64,000 nucleotides of DNA from a beta proteobacterium L13 (lineage in GTDB: Bacteria; Pseudomonadota; Gammaproteobacteria; Burkholderiales; Chromobacteriaceae), in the NCBI GenBank assembly GCA_000335715.1, contig AMYZ01000020.1, positions 1 to 64,000 of the forward strand, in the 5' to 3' direction. The notes under the pieces are model-generated. The model ran no database searches. It worked only from the letters and a program-made list of their open reading frames with translations, and was not told the origin of the DNA. Shown here piece by piece: positions 36,963 through 45,767 of this stretch. A program made the translations under genes and the position numbers. Numbering within the stretch: position 1 is the first letter of the stretch; every line of letters begins with the position of its first letter.

Positions 36963-38450
36963 ATGACCCACTCCGCTTACCCGCAGCTGGAAACCGCCTT
37001 TACCCGCCTGTACCGCTACCAGCACCTGGCCGCTATCGCGGGCTGGGACCAGGCTGCCATGATGCCATCCAAAGGTAACGATGCCCGCGCGGCAGCCATG
37101 GCAGAGCTGCAGGTGCTGATGCACCACACGCTGACCGACCCTGCCTTGCGCGGCCTGTTCGATGCGGCCAACAGCGAAGCACTGACGCCGGTACAGCAAG
37201 CCAGCCTGCGCGAGATGCGCCGCGAGTGGCAAAACGCCAACCTGCTGCCCGCCAGCCTGGTCGAGGCCAAAAGCCTGGCCGGCAGCCGCTGCGAACACGC
37301 CTGGCGTAGCCAGCGCAAGGCCAACGACTGGCAAGGTTTTCTGCAGAACTTCCGCGAGGTGGTCAAGCTGTCGCGCGAGGAAGCACAGTACCTGTCCGAC
37401 GCTACCGGGGTATCGCGCTACGACGCCCTGATGAATCTGTACGAGCCGGGCATGAACAGCGGCGAAGTGCAGCGTATTTTCGACGACGTGAAAAGCTGGC
37501 TGCCAGGCCTGATCCGCGACACCATGCAAAAGCAGGCCGGCGAACAGGTACTGCAGGCGCAGGGGCCGTTTGCCATCGAAGCACAGCGCGCGTTGGGCAT
37601 CGAGGTGATGGGGGTGCTGGGCTTCGACTTTGATGCAGGCCGCCTCGACGTATCGGTGCACCCGTTCTGTGGCGGTGTGGCCGAAGACGTGCGCATCACC
37701 ACCCGCTACCGTGAAGACGACTTCGTGCAAAGCCTGATGGGCATCGTGCACGAAACCGGCCATGCCCGTTACGAGCAAGGCTTGCCGCGCGAGCTGGCGC
37801 ATCTGCCCGTAGGCCACGCCCGCTCCATGGGCATACACGAGAGCCAGAGCCTGTCGTTTGAAATGCAGCTGGGCCGCAACCCGGCCTTCCTGCAGCTGAT
37901 TGCCCCGCTGGTGAGAAAGCACCTGGGCGAGCAGCCAGCGTTTGATGCGGCCAACCTGGGCCTGCTGTACAGCCGTGTCCGCCCGGGCTATATCCGTGTT
38001 GATGCCGACGAGCTGACGTATCCGGCACACGTGATTCTGCGCTTCGAGATCGAGCGTGCGCTGATCGAAGGCGAGATCGAGGCCGAAGACATTCCGGCGC
38101 TGTGGGACGAAAAGATGATGGCCTACCTGGGTGTGGATACCCGCGGCAATTACCAGAACGGCTGCCTGCAGGATATTCACTGGACTGATGGCAGCTTTGG
38201 CTACTTCCCTAGCTACACCCTGGGTGCCATGTATGCCGCGCAGTACTTTGCCACGATCCGCCAGCAATACCCTGACCTGGATAGCCGCATTGCCGCTGGC
38301 GACCTGGCACCGGTATTTGACTGGCTACAGGCCAATATCTGGCAGCAGGCCAGCCTGTGGGGCACGCCCGAGCTGGTGCGCCGTGCTACCGGTGAAAGCC
38401 TGAACCCTGCGCATTTCCGCGCACACCTGCAGGCGCGTTATCTGGGCTGA
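36963..38450 (+). CDS. M32-family metallocarboxypeptidase
   Basis: A 495-residue zinc carboxypeptidase (Taq/PfuCP type) that removes C-terminal residues from peptides in the cytoplasm. The zinc motif His-Glu-Thr-Gly-His is at 263-267 (GIVHETGHARYEQG), and the downstream ligand is in MGIHESQSL (Glu293). VHPFCGGVAEDVRITTRY and SLWGTPELVRRATGESLNP are also conserved. Length is normal for M32. The start is the ATG at 36963, with CCAAGGTGCC upstream. Confidence 0.92.
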   Translation: MTHSAYPQLETAFTRLYRYQHLAAIAGWDQAAMMPSKGNDARAAAMAELQVLMHHTLTDPALRGLFDAANSEALTPVQQASLREMRREWQNANLLPASLVEAKSLAGSRCEHAWRSQRKANDWQGFLQNFREVVKLSREEAQYLSDATGVSRYDALMNLYEPGMNSGEVQRIFDDVKSWLPGLIRDTMQKQAGEQVLQAQGPFAIEAQRALGIEVMGVLGFDFDAGRLDVSVHPFCGGVAEDVRITTRYREDDFVQSLMGIVHETGHARYEQGLPRELAHLPVGHARSMGIHESQSLSFEMQLGRNPAFLQLIAPLVRKHLGEQPAFDAANLGLLYSRVRPGYIRVDADELTYPAHVILRFEIERALIEGEIEAEDIPALWDEKMMAYLGVDTRGNYQNGCLQDIHWTDGSFGYFPSYTLGAMYAAQYFATIRQQYPDLDSRIAAGDLAPVFDWLQANIWQQASLWGTPELVRRATGESLNPAHFRAHLQARYLG

Positions 38451-38762
38451 GTATGACTTTATCGGCTTGAGCTGCGTATGAGCATATTATGCTGACATTA
38501 CGTTGCAAGGCGAAACAATACCCCGCATAAATCACTTCCTAGGAAGATGTGCGGGGTATTTTACATACATTGCTTTATAAGCTAAGTATTTAGTATGCGC
38601 TGGATGTATCGAAATATAAGAAGATGTGATGTCACTATTTCACCCTCGCATGATTAGCAGTATAAAACCTGATAAAGGGGCGTAGCGACGCGCCCGGATA
38701 CCATAAAAACATCATCAGACAAAACAGGCGCTAGCGCGTACTGCGGCCTGAAGGGGAGAAAC
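38451..38762. other. 312-base non-coding gap before a diguanylate cyclase
   Basis: This gap is richer in A and T than its neighbours. It holds the hairpin at 38517-38560 and then an AT-rich stretch (about 38561-38670) in which the promoter of the downstream gene probably lies; I could not pick a convincing -35/-10 pair. No ORF, tRNA or known riboswitch was recognised. Confidence 0.5.
38517..38564 (+). terminator. Terminator after the M32 gene, with an inner palindrome
   Basis: The outer stem is AATACCCCGCA (38517-38527) / TGCGGGGTATT (38550-38560), followed by TTAC. The 22-base loop contains CTTCCTAGGAAG, itself a perfect 12-bp palindrome. The outer stem plus short T-run could terminate transcription in either direction. 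The nested palindrome is unusual for a simple terminator. Confidence 0.6.
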
Positions 38763-39695
38763 ATGTCGACGGGGCAGCAAGTTTTGGCACCTTACGACAT
38801 CGAAAAGGTGCTGTTTCACAGCCTGGATGTAATACCCATCCCGGCGCTGGTTTCTACCTCGGACCCGGCGCACGAGGGCAAGCGCAACCATCTGTTCATC
38901 AACAAGGCCTTCTTGCAGCAGATCGGCTACACCACCGAGGAGATGCCCGATATGCTCAGCTGGTTTCAGCTGGCGTATCCCGACCCTGTTTATCGGCAGC
39001 AGGTTATTCGCGAGTGGCAAGAGGCGGTAGCAGATAGCCTGGCACGGGGTGAAAATGTGGCCGAGACCAGTGCGCTGGTGCGTTGCAAGAATGGCGAGCG
39101 GCGCTGGTTTATCGTGGCGGCACAGATCAAGGCCGAAGTTTTGCCATCCTGGCATATCGTTACCTTCCGCGATGTACACGATCTGCACTGCATGGTGGAA
39201 GAAAACCGCCGCCTGTCCATTACCGACACGCTTACCCAGCTGGCTAACCGCCGCGAGGCCCAGATGCAGCTGGAGCTCGCCCGCAATGCCTTTTTGCACC
39301 GCGACCAGCCATTTACCGTACTGCTGTGCGATGTCGATCACTTCAAGGCGCTGAATGACCGTTTTGGTCACAGCTGTGGTGACGAGGCACTGTGCCTGCT
39401 GTCGGCTACCTTGCAGGGCTGCGCGCGTCAGGGTGACTGCGTAGCCCGTTGGGGTGGTGAAGAGTTCCTGTTGCTATTACCGGGTACGTCTTTACCGGGC
39501 GCTATCGTGATGGCACAACGAATTCGTACCCTGATCACGCAGATCGTCCTGCCGTGGGAGAATGCGCCATCGCTGAGCGTGAGCATAGGCTGTGCCACCA
39601 TGACGCCCGAACTCACGCTGGATAGTCTGATCCAGCAGGCCGACATGGCACTGTATCGAGCCAAGGCGGCCGGGCGAAATTGCGTCATGGCCTGA
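38763..39695 (+). CDS. PAS-GGDEF diguanylate cyclase
   Basis: A 310-residue soluble enzyme predicted to make c-di-GMP. A PAS domain covers about residues 15-145 (ALVSTSDPAHEGKRNHLFIN, WFQLAYPDPVYRQQV, RWFIVAAQIK), then GGDEF from about 150 (ITDTLTQLANRREAQ). The active site is RWGGEEFLLLLPGTS. An RxxD inhibitory site (RQGD) precedes it by five residues. It begins 312 bases after the previous gene and is followed, after 132 bases, by a PAS-PAS-MCP protein, so the two may work in one pathway. Confidence 0.87.
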   Translation: MSTGQQVLAPYDIEKVLFHSLDVIPIPALVSTSDPAHEGKRNHLFINKAFLQQIGYTTEEMPDMLSWFQLAYPDPVYRQQVIREWQEAVADSLARGENVAETSALVRCKNGERRWFIVAAQIKAEVLPSWHIVTFRDVHDLHCMVEENRRLSITDTLTQLANRREAQMQLELARNAFLHRDQPFTVLLCDVDHFKALNDRFGHSCGDEALCLLSATLQGCARQGDCVARWGGEEFLLLLPGTSLPGAIVMAQRIRTLITQIVLPWENAPSLSVSIGCATMTPELTLDSLIQQADMALYRAKAAGRNCVMA

Positions 39696-39827
39696 GGCTT
39701 TTGCTGTTGTTTTACTTGTACTTGTTTTCATTAAATTTTATTGAAAACAGGTATTCAGCGTAGTTATACGGATTGCTGTCATGTTGCGCTGCACTATGCT
39801 CAAACCATGTCAAACCTTCAGGGGCTC

Positions 39828-41162
39828 ATGATGTGGTTCAGTAATAGACTGATAGCGCAGCTGGAAAGCGCCGCAGAAGCAGCACTGGGCGGGCAGGTGG
39901 CGGACTGGCAGCTACAGGGCAATAGCCGCTGGCAAAGCCTGGGCGGCAAGCTGCAGCAGTTATGGCTGCATCTGCATGGTACCGCTCAGCAAGAGGCAGA
40001 CCGCAGCCGTATCCTGGCCGATCAGCTTGCGGCGCAGCAGGCGCAGCTTCTGCAGTTGCAGCAGGCACTGGACGTTGTACAAGGCAGGTTTGCCCTGGTG
40101 AGCCAGGCGGCTTCCGAAGGCTTGTGGGACATGAGCGTTGAAGCTGGTGATGCGCTGAATCCCAATAACGTTTTCTGGTGGTCGGGGCAGTTTCGCGCCT
40201 TGCTGGGCTTTCGCGATGAGCGTGACTTCCCCGATGTGCTGGGTAGCTGGTCCAGCCGCCTGCACCCGGAAGACAAGGACCGCACCCTCAATGCCTTTGC
40301 GGCCCACTTGGGCGACCGCAGCGGGCGCACGCCTTACGATATCGAATACCGCTTGCAACACCGCGATGGCAGCTATCGCTGGTTTCGCGCGCGCGGTGCC
40401 ACTCTGCGTGACGCCGAAGGCGTGCCGCTACGCGTAGCCGGCTCGCTGGTGGATATTCATGACCATAAGCAGCAGCAGGCTCAGCTGGCGCGCAGTATGG
40501 CCAGGTTCGAGCTGGGTTGCCGCATGCTGGCCGAGGGGCTGTGGGATATGGAAGTCACCACCGACAACCCGCTCAACCCGGACAATGCCTTTTGGTGGTC
40601 GCCGCAGTTCCGCGAGTTGCTAGGCTTTCGCGACGAAACCGACTTCCCCAATGTGCTTAACAGCTGGGCTAGCCGCCTGCACCCCGAGGACAAAGAGCGG
40701 ACGCTGGCGGCTTTTGCTGCCCACCTGGGCGACCGCAGTGGCCAGACCGGCTACGACGTGGAATACCGGCTGCAACACAAGGATGGCGGCTATCGCTGGT
40801 TTCGCGCGCGCGGTGAAACCCAGCGCAACCAAGACGGCACGCCTTTGCGGGTGGTCGGTGCGCTGATCGATATCGACGCCGAGAAGCGCTCGGCGGCATT
40901 AAGCGAGGAAAGTTTGCAGCGCCAACAGCTGGAACAAAGCCTGCAGCGTATCGGCGCCATTGTCGGTACGATCCAGTCGGTGGCAGACCAGACCAATCTG
41001 CTGGCACTGAATGCCGCCATCGAGGCTGCACGGGCTGGCGAGGCCGGGCGTGGCTTTGCCGTGGTGGCTGATGAGGTACGCAAGCTGGCCGAGCGCACGC
41101 GCAATGCCACGCAAGACGTTAGCGAGCTGATGAACCAGCACGCGGCCAAGCCGGCTGGCTAG
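39828..41162 (+). CDS. Soluble PAS-PAS-MCP signalling protein (BdlA-like layout)
   Basis: A 444-residue protein without membrane helices. A Gln-rich coiled coil (about 35-85) is followed by two nearly identical PAS domains (about 85-212 and 225-352), each containing SRLHPEDK and YRWFRARG. A very short MCP signalling tip (about 360-440) follows with [20 protein letters not shown]. The layout recalls BdlA of Pseudomonas aeruginosa, a biofilm-dispersal regulator; that is analogy, not proof. The long adaptation arms of normal receptors are lacking. I chose the ATG at 39828 because AGGGG sits just upstream; an ATG at 39807 is also in frame. Confidence 0.8.
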   Translation: MMWFSNRLIAQLESAAEAALGGQVADWQLQGNSRWQSLGGKLQQLWLHLHGTAQQEADRSRILADQLAAQQAQLLQLQQALDVVQGRFALVSQAASEGLWDMSVEAGDALNPNNVFWWSGQFRALLGFRDERDFPDVLGSWSSRLHPEDKDRTLNAFAAHLGDRSGRTPYDIEYRLQHRDGSYRWFRARGATLRDAEGVPLRVAGSLVDIHDHKQQQAQLARSMARFELGCRMLAEGLWDMEVTTDNPLNPDNAFWWSPQFRELLGFRDETDFPNVLNSWASRLHPEDKERTLAAFAAHLGDRSGQTGYDVEYRLQHKDGGYRWFRARGETQRNQDGTPLRVVGALIDIDAEKRSAALSEESLQRQQLEQSLQRIGAIVGTIQSVADQTNLLALNAAIEAARAGEAGRGFAVVADEVRKLAERTRNATQDVSELMNQHAAKPAG

Positions 41163-41302
41163 GTGGTTCGCCCGGTAATTGCCTGGCCGCGCGGGCCCGC
41201 AATGCGGGTGTGATGCGGCCATTATCATGCTACCAGGCGTGTGGCGTGCGGTTTGTATGCCGCGAGCCAGCCTGGCAGGCTGTGTACTGCCATGTCGGCT
41301 GC

Positions 41303-41905
41303 TTAATGCCCGAACTGCTGCTCGCACGGCTCGCCATCGCCATTACCATCCATTTTTACGCCAGGGCAGTGCGCCAGAAAATACCGTGCCTCGTTGCGGG
41401 ATGTCATCTGCGAGCAATAAATGCGTTGGTCGCATTGATAGTGCGTTCCGGCAGGTGCTAATGGCGCTGCAGGCAGGCTGCCAAGCGGTGCTGGCGTGCT
41501 GTTTGCCAGCGCCAGCAGCTGGCGGGCCCGGTAGTATTCCTTTATGGCATAACCCATAGCAGCTACCGCCAGCAGGATGAGCAGCGTGTTCAGTAGTTGG
41601 CCGCGTCGCCGCCGTTTGCTGGTGTGCGCCGGGCGCGCGGCGCGTGCCGTTGCCGGTTTGGTGGCGGCTCTGGGCAGGAATTTTTCACTGTGGACATGGT
41701 TGGCCGCAAATTTGCCGTTTTGCGCGGCCTTGAGCTCGAACGATACTACCCAGCCTGTCTGTGGCCGTATGGCGCCGCGGGGGCAATCGCTGATGTGGAA
41801 GAAAACGCTGTCGCCGTTGTCTGCGCGGGTAATGAAGCCGTAGCCCTTATCATCCAGCCAGTGTGTGATGGTGCCTTGATAACGCAATGGATACCCCTTG
41901 TGCAT
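41303..41905 (-). CDS. Cold-shock domain protein with membrane helix and excalibur calcium-binding domain
   Basis: A 200-residue three-part protein. A cold-shock fold at about 8-75 (GTITHWLDDKGYGFITRADN, FFHISDC) would bind single-stranded nucleic acid. After an Ala/Arg-rich linker comes a membrane helix at about 103-122 (LLNTLLILLAVAAMGYAI). The C-terminus (about 160-196) is an excalibur domain with DGNGDGEPCE, an EF-hand-like calcium loop, and Cys residues YCSQM and AHCPG. The topology would put the cold-shock part in the cytoplasm and the calcium part outside. Role unknown. Confidence 0.8.
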   Translation of the reverse strand: MHKGYPLRYQGTITHWLDDKGYGFITRADNGDSVFFHISDCPRGAIRPQTGWVVSFELKAAQNGKFAANHVHSEKFLPRAATKPATARAARPAHTSKRRRRGQLLNTLLILLAVAAMGYAIKEYYRARQLLALANSTPAPLGSLPAAPLAPAGTHYQCDQRIYCSQMTSRNEARYFLAHCPGVKMDGNGDGEPCEQQFGH

Positions 41906-41930
41906 AATGTTTTGATTATGCCATGCAAGT

Positions 41931-43376
41931 TCAGTGTTGCGGGGGTGTGCCTACCTTGCACTGGGCTGCCAGCTCGCCCACGGTGCGCAAGGCACTGATG
42001 AAGCGCTCGTCCAGCGGCTGGCAGCATGACAGCCGTAGTGCATTGCGGTAGCGGCCACTGGGTGAATACAGCGGGCCAGGCGAAATACTGATGCGCTCGT
42101 GTATGGCCAGGTCGAACAGTTTTACCGTGTCGTAGCCATCCGGTAGCTCCACCCAGATCAGAAAGCCGCCGCTGGGGTGGGTGGCGCGCGTGCCGGGCGG
42201 GAAGTGGGCGGCAATCAGCGCGCGTACTTTGTCGATGTGCAGCGTATAGCGGCGCTTCAGCGAGCGCAGGTGGTGGTCGTAGCCGCCAGATTCCAGAAAC
42301 GCGCCCAGTGTTTCGCACAGCACCAGCGGCTCGGCAATCGAGCTGGCAAATTTCAGCTTCTTGATCTGGGCGCCAAAACGCCCGCCTTCCAGCCAGCCTA
42401 CGCGAAAGTCCGGCGCCAGCGTTTTGGTATAGCTGGCACACACGATGACCCAGCCGTCCTGGTCGTAGGCTTTCACTGCCGGCTGTAGCGCATCGCCAAA
42501 TTGCAGCTCGGCGTATAGCGCGTCCTCGATCAGCGGCACCTGGTAGCGGTTGACCAGTGCGGCCAACCTTTTCTTGTTGTCGGTGGACATGCTGCAGCCC
42601 AGCGGGTTGTGCACATTGGGCATGGCCACCACCGCCTGTAGCCGTTTTTCGGCCAGCAGCATTTCCAGCGCATCTAGCGACAGGCCGTGTTGCGGGTCGG
42701 TGGGGATTTCCACCGCTTTGAGCCCCAGGCTGGCAAACAGCGGCAGCAGGTTGAAATAGGTGGGCGACTCAATGCCCACGGTGTCGCCGTGGCGGCACAC
42801 GGCGCGCAAGGCCAGCTGCAGGGCCTCCATGGCACCGTGGGTCAGGATGATGTTGTCGGCCTGCAGCGCCATGCCCAGCTCCAGCCCGCGCCGCGCGATC
42901 TGGGTACGTAGCCGCTCCGAGCCGGGCGGCAGCGCGTAATTGCTGACCAGCCCCGGGTTTTTGCGCAGCACCTGGCCCATCAGCCGTGCCAGTTTGCCGG
43001 CCGGGTAGAAATCGCCACCGCGCGGGCAGGCCAGTGCCATGTCGATGTAGCCTGGCGTTTGCTGCGCCTGCAGCGCGGCGCCGATCAGGTCCAGCACTGC
43101 GCCGTCGGTACCCTGTGCCGGCCCCGCTTCGCGCAGTGCACCGCGTGCCGGCGAGGCCAGCCGTGCTTTCACGTAATAGCCGGATTGCGGCCGCGCCTCT
43201 ACCAGCCCCCGGTCTTCCAGCACGCGGTAGGCGGCTACCACGGTATTGAGCGACAGCTGGCGGCTGTGCGCCGTCTTGCGTACCGACGGCAGGCGCGAGC
43301 CGGGGGGCAGGGTGCCGCGGTTGATGGCGCTGGACAGATCGTCGGCCAGTTGCTGGTACAGGGTGGCGTTTTCCAT
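41931..43376 (-). CDS. MocR-type transcriptional regulator (GntR wHTH + aminotransferase)
   Basis: A 481-residue MocR-subfamily regulator. The GntR-type winged helix is at about 1-75 (SRLPSVRKTAHSRQLSLNTV), and an aminotransferase-like domain at about 95-470 carries the PLP lysine in ASYTKTLAPDFRVGW. Such proteins use PLP or an amino-acid adduct as effector. It is divergent from the LysE exporter, with a gap of 151 bases holding repeated GGTGACAG half-sites. Likely role: control of the lysE-racemase operon and of itself. Confidence 0.87.
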   Translation of the reverse strand: MENATLYQQLADDLSSAINRGTLPPGSRLPSVRKTAHSRQLSLNTVVAAYRVLEDRGLVEARPQSGYYVKARLASPARGALREAGPAQGTDGAVLDLIGAALQAQQTPGYIDMALACPRGGDFYPAGKLARLMGQVLRKNPGLVSNYALPPGSERLRTQIARRGLELGMALQADNIILTHGAMEALQLALRAVCRHGDTVGIESPTYFNLLPLFASLGLKAVEIPTDPQHGLSLDALEMLLAEKRLQAVVAMPNVHNPLGCSMSTDNKKRLAALVNRYQVPLIEDALYAELQFGDALQPAVKAYDQDGWVIVCASYTKTLAPDFRVGWLEGGRFGAQIKKLKFASSIAEPLVLCETLGAFLESGGYDHHLRSLKRRYTLHIDKVRALIAAHFPPGTRATHPSGGFLIWVELPDGYDTVKLFDLAIHERISISPGPLYSPSGRYRNALRLSCCQPLDERFISALRTVGELAAQCKVGTPPQH

Positions 43377-43388
43377 GGCGGGCTCGGG

Positions 43389-43477
43389 TGTGACAGTAGG
43401 GTGGGCGAAGCATGGTGACAGTTGTGTTATGAGTCAAACTGTCACCGTGACAATGATAAATTCTTGACTCTGTCACC
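43389..43477. promoter_or_regulatory. Cluster of GGTGACAG half-sites between mocR-type gene and lysE-type gene
   Basis: Four related 8-mers are seen: TGTGACAG (43389-43396) and GGTGACAG (43414-43421) on the + strand, and CTGTCACC (43439-43446 and 43470-43477) on the minus strand. An extra GTGACAA half lies at 43447-43453 next to the third. GGTGACAG and CTGTCACC form an inverted pair. TTGACT at 43464-43469, beside the fourth site, could be a -35 box. MocR regulators bind such repeats, so this is a probable operator region. Confidence 0.6.
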
Positions 43478-43527
43478 GGCAAGCGGCTTTCTCTACGATA
43501 GCCCTGTACCCACCACAGGAGGCTGTC

Positions 43528-44136
43528 ATGCTGACCTTGCCACTACTGAGTTATGTCTCGCTGATGTCCATCACCCCAGGCCCCAACAACCTGATGTTGG
43601 CCGCATCGGGTGTCAATTTCGGGTTTCGCCGCAGCGTACCGCACCTGCTGGGGATCAGCATCGGCCATGGTGTACAGGTGTTGATTGTGGCCTTGCTGCT
43701 AGGCTGGGTGATGACGCTGCTGAACGACTGGCGCTTGCTGTTAAGCCTGACCGGCTGCGGCTATCTGTTCTGGTTATCGTGGCAGGTGTGGCTGGCGGGG
43801 GCGCCAGAAGCCAAGGAGGCGGTTACGCCGATGAGCTTTCTGGGCGCTGCGGCATTTCAATGGGTGAACCCCAAGGCCTGGGTGATGGTGGTGAATACCA
43901 GCCTGTTGTTCCTGCCGGCCGCGGCGGGTTGGCCGCAGGCGCTGGCCTTGGCGGTCCTGTGTGCGCTGATCAACTTTCCCTGCATCTGCCTGTGGGCTGC
44001 GCTGGGCGATGCGCTGCGCCGCTACTTGAGCCAGCCGCGTGCGCGCAGGCTGTTTAATGGCGTGATGGCGGGGCTGATGGCGGCAACGGCTGCCTGGTTA
44101 TTGTGGGATGAACTGACATTGGCAAAGGTACTGTAA
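43528..44136 (+). CDS. LysE/RhtB-family amino-acid exporter
   Basis: A 202-residue inner-membrane exporter with about five or six helices. The N-terminal signature MSITPGPNNLMLAASGVNFG and the central FQWVNPKAWVMV are diagnostic of LysE/RhtB. It probably exports an amino acid or related metabolite. CACAGGAGGCTGTC gives a strong ribosome site. The racemase gene starts directly after its stop. Two repeat copies lie in it (43606 and 43928), in different reading frames. Confidence 0.85.
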   Translation: MLTLPLLSYVSLMSITPGPNNLMLAASGVNFGFRRSVPHLLGISIGHGVQVLIVALLLGWVMTLLNDWRLLLSLTGCGYLFWLSWQVWLAGAPEAKEAVTPMSFLGAAAFQWVNPKAWVMVVNTSLLFLPAAAGWPQALALAVLCALINFPCICLWAALGDALRRYLSQPRARRLFNGVMAGLMAATAAWLLWDELTLAKVL

Positions 44137-44832
44137 ATGACACAAAAGATACTGGGTTTGCTAGGGGGCATGAGCTGGGAATCGACCGCGCACTATTACG
44201 CGCAGATCAACCGCCATGTGCGCGATGTGCGTGGCGGCCTGCATTCGGCCCGTTTGCTACTGCATAGCGTCGATTTTGCGCCCATTGCCGATATGCAGCG
44301 CCGAGCCGACTGGGCGGCAGCGGCACAGCTGCTAGGCGAAGCCGGGCGCGGCCTGGCTGCCGCCGGTGCCGGTGCGCTGCTGATCTGTACCAATACCATG
44401 CACAAGGTCGCGGGCCCGATTGAGGACATGGCCGGTATTCCGCTACTGCATATTGCCGACCCGACCATCGCGGCGCTGCAGGCGGCGGGTGTGGCCCGTG
44501 TTGGCTTGCTGGGTACCCGCTTTACCATGGAAGACGACTTCTACCGCGCACGCCTGTGCAGCGCGGGCCTGCAGGTGTGCGTACCCGATACAGACGACCG
44601 TGCCCAGTTGCACCGCGTGATTTTTGAGGAGCTATGCCAGGGCCAGCTGCACGAGGCCTCGCGCCTGCGTTTGCTGGCCATGGTGGCGAGCTTGCGCGCT
44701 TCAGGCGCAGAGGCGGTAATTCTGGGCTGTACCGAGATCGCCATGCTGTTGACGCAGGACGCCACCGACATGCCCTTGTACGACACCACCAGACTGCACG
44801 CCGATGCGGCGGCGGCGTGGTTGCTTGACTGA
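44137..44832 (+). CDS. Aspartate/glutamate racemase family protein
   Basis: A 231-residue cofactor-independent racemase of the Asp/Glu superfamily. KILGLLGGMSWESTAHYYAQ is the family start. The two catalytic cysteines are seen in LLICTNTMHKV and VILGCTEIAML. Aspartate racemases are the nearest named group; substrate is not certain. With the stop of lysE immediately before its ATG, the two are co-translated, which suggests that exporter and racemase act on the same amino acid. Confidence 0.85.
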   Translation: MTQKILGLLGGMSWESTAHYYAQINRHVRDVRGGLHSARLLLHSVDFAPIADMQRRADWAAAAQLLGEAGRGLAAAGAGALLICTNTMHKVAGPIEDMAGIPLLHIADPTIAALQAAGVARVGLLGTRFTMEDDFYRARLCSAGLQVCVPDTDDRAQLHRVIFEELCQGQLHEASRLRLLAMVASLRASGAEAVILGCTEIAMLLTQDATDMPLYDTTRLHADAAAAWLLD

Positions 44833-44909
44833 TATTGTCTTAGTTTTTTTATCGAACTTACGCATAATGAGTGTAGAGTTGATATTAACGTCTGCGCTGC
44901 GAGCACGAT

Positions 44910-45671
44910 ATGAAAACGATTTTTGTCGCCATGCTGGGCGGCAGCCTGTGGTTGTCGGCGGGGGAGGCTGCGGCCAACCCTGTGGTCAGTGTCTGTGCCG
45001 AGCCTTGGGCGCCTTTTATCGATAGTGCCTCGGACCAGCCTGCCGTCGGCCTGGCGGCCGATGTCATCAACAGGGTGGCCGAGGCTAACAAGCTGCGGGT
45101 GAAGTACATCTTCAAGTCGGCAGGGGCCTGCCTGCGCCTGGCGCGTGAGGGGCAGGTGGACATGCTGGCCTTTGCCGGCGCTGCCGATAGCCCACCAGGG
45201 TGGATACAAAGCCGCCAGCCGCTGGTGCACTGGGTGCTCGGGGCCTGGGTTGGCGTAGACAGCCCGCATCAGGTATTTGGCGGGCTGGAGGCGTTCAGCA
45301 AGCAGCGTGTCGGCTGGGTATCTGCCTATGATTACCCCGTGGCGTTAAAGCGCAAGCAGGACTGGCGGCGCGTGGATGTCATCGACACAGCACGCGGCAT
45401 GCGCATGCTGCTGGGCGGGCGGGTGGATGTGGTATTTGATGATGGCCTGGCCGGCAGCAATCTGCCCCCGGCCATGCGCGACAAAGTGCGCTTGCTCAAG
45501 CCGCTGGTGGGCAGCGTCAGCCAGCCCATCAGCCTGCGCCCCGGCCTGACTGCCATGCGTGACGGCATCGATGCGGAAGCCGTGTTGTTGCGCAAAAATG
45601 GCCAGCTGGACGACTTCTACCAGCACTACTTCGATAACGCTCTGCAGCAGGTATTGAGCTCGCTGCACTGA
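44910..45671 (+). CDS. Periplasmic solute-binding protein, family 3 type
   Basis: A 253-residue secreted protein. A signal peptide (KTIFVAMLGGSLWLSAGEAAA, cleavage near residue 22) precedes a solute-binding fold: VSVCAEPWAPFID, LAADVINRVAEANKLRVKY and the hinge VDMLAFAGAAD. No permease or ATPase gene is nearby, so it is an orphan or a sensor-type binding protein rather than part of a transporter operon. It precedes a chemoreceptor gene on the other strand. Ligand unknown, polar amino acid by family. Confidence 0.75.
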   Translation: MKTIFVAMLGGSLWLSAGEAAANPVVSVCAEPWAPFIDSASDQPAVGLAADVINRVAEANKLRVKYIFKSAGACLRLAREGQVDMLAFAGAADSPPGWIQSRQPLVHWVLGAWVGVDSPHQVFGGLEAFSKQRVGWVSAYDYPVALKRKQDWRRVDVIDTARGMRMLLGGRVDVVFDDGLAGSNLPPAMRDKVRLLKPLVGSVSQPISLRPGLTAMRDGIDAEAVLLRKNGQLDDFYQHYFDNALQQVLSSLH

Positions 45672-45722
45672 CGGCCCCCGGCCTGGTGTAGCCGCAGGTC
45701 TTGGCACGATGCCTCAGGCATG

Positions 45723-45746
45723 AAAAAGCCCGGCAGGCTGCCGGGC
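45723..45746 (-). terminator. Intrinsic terminator of the chemoreceptor gene
   Basis: On the minus strand GCCCGGCAG, a single-base loop, CTGCCGGGC, then TTTTT. Lies 22 bases past the stop of the chemoreceptor and also between it and the convergent binding-protein gene. Confidence 0.8.
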
Positions 45747-45767
45747 GGTGTGTAGGGGGCAAGTGCC

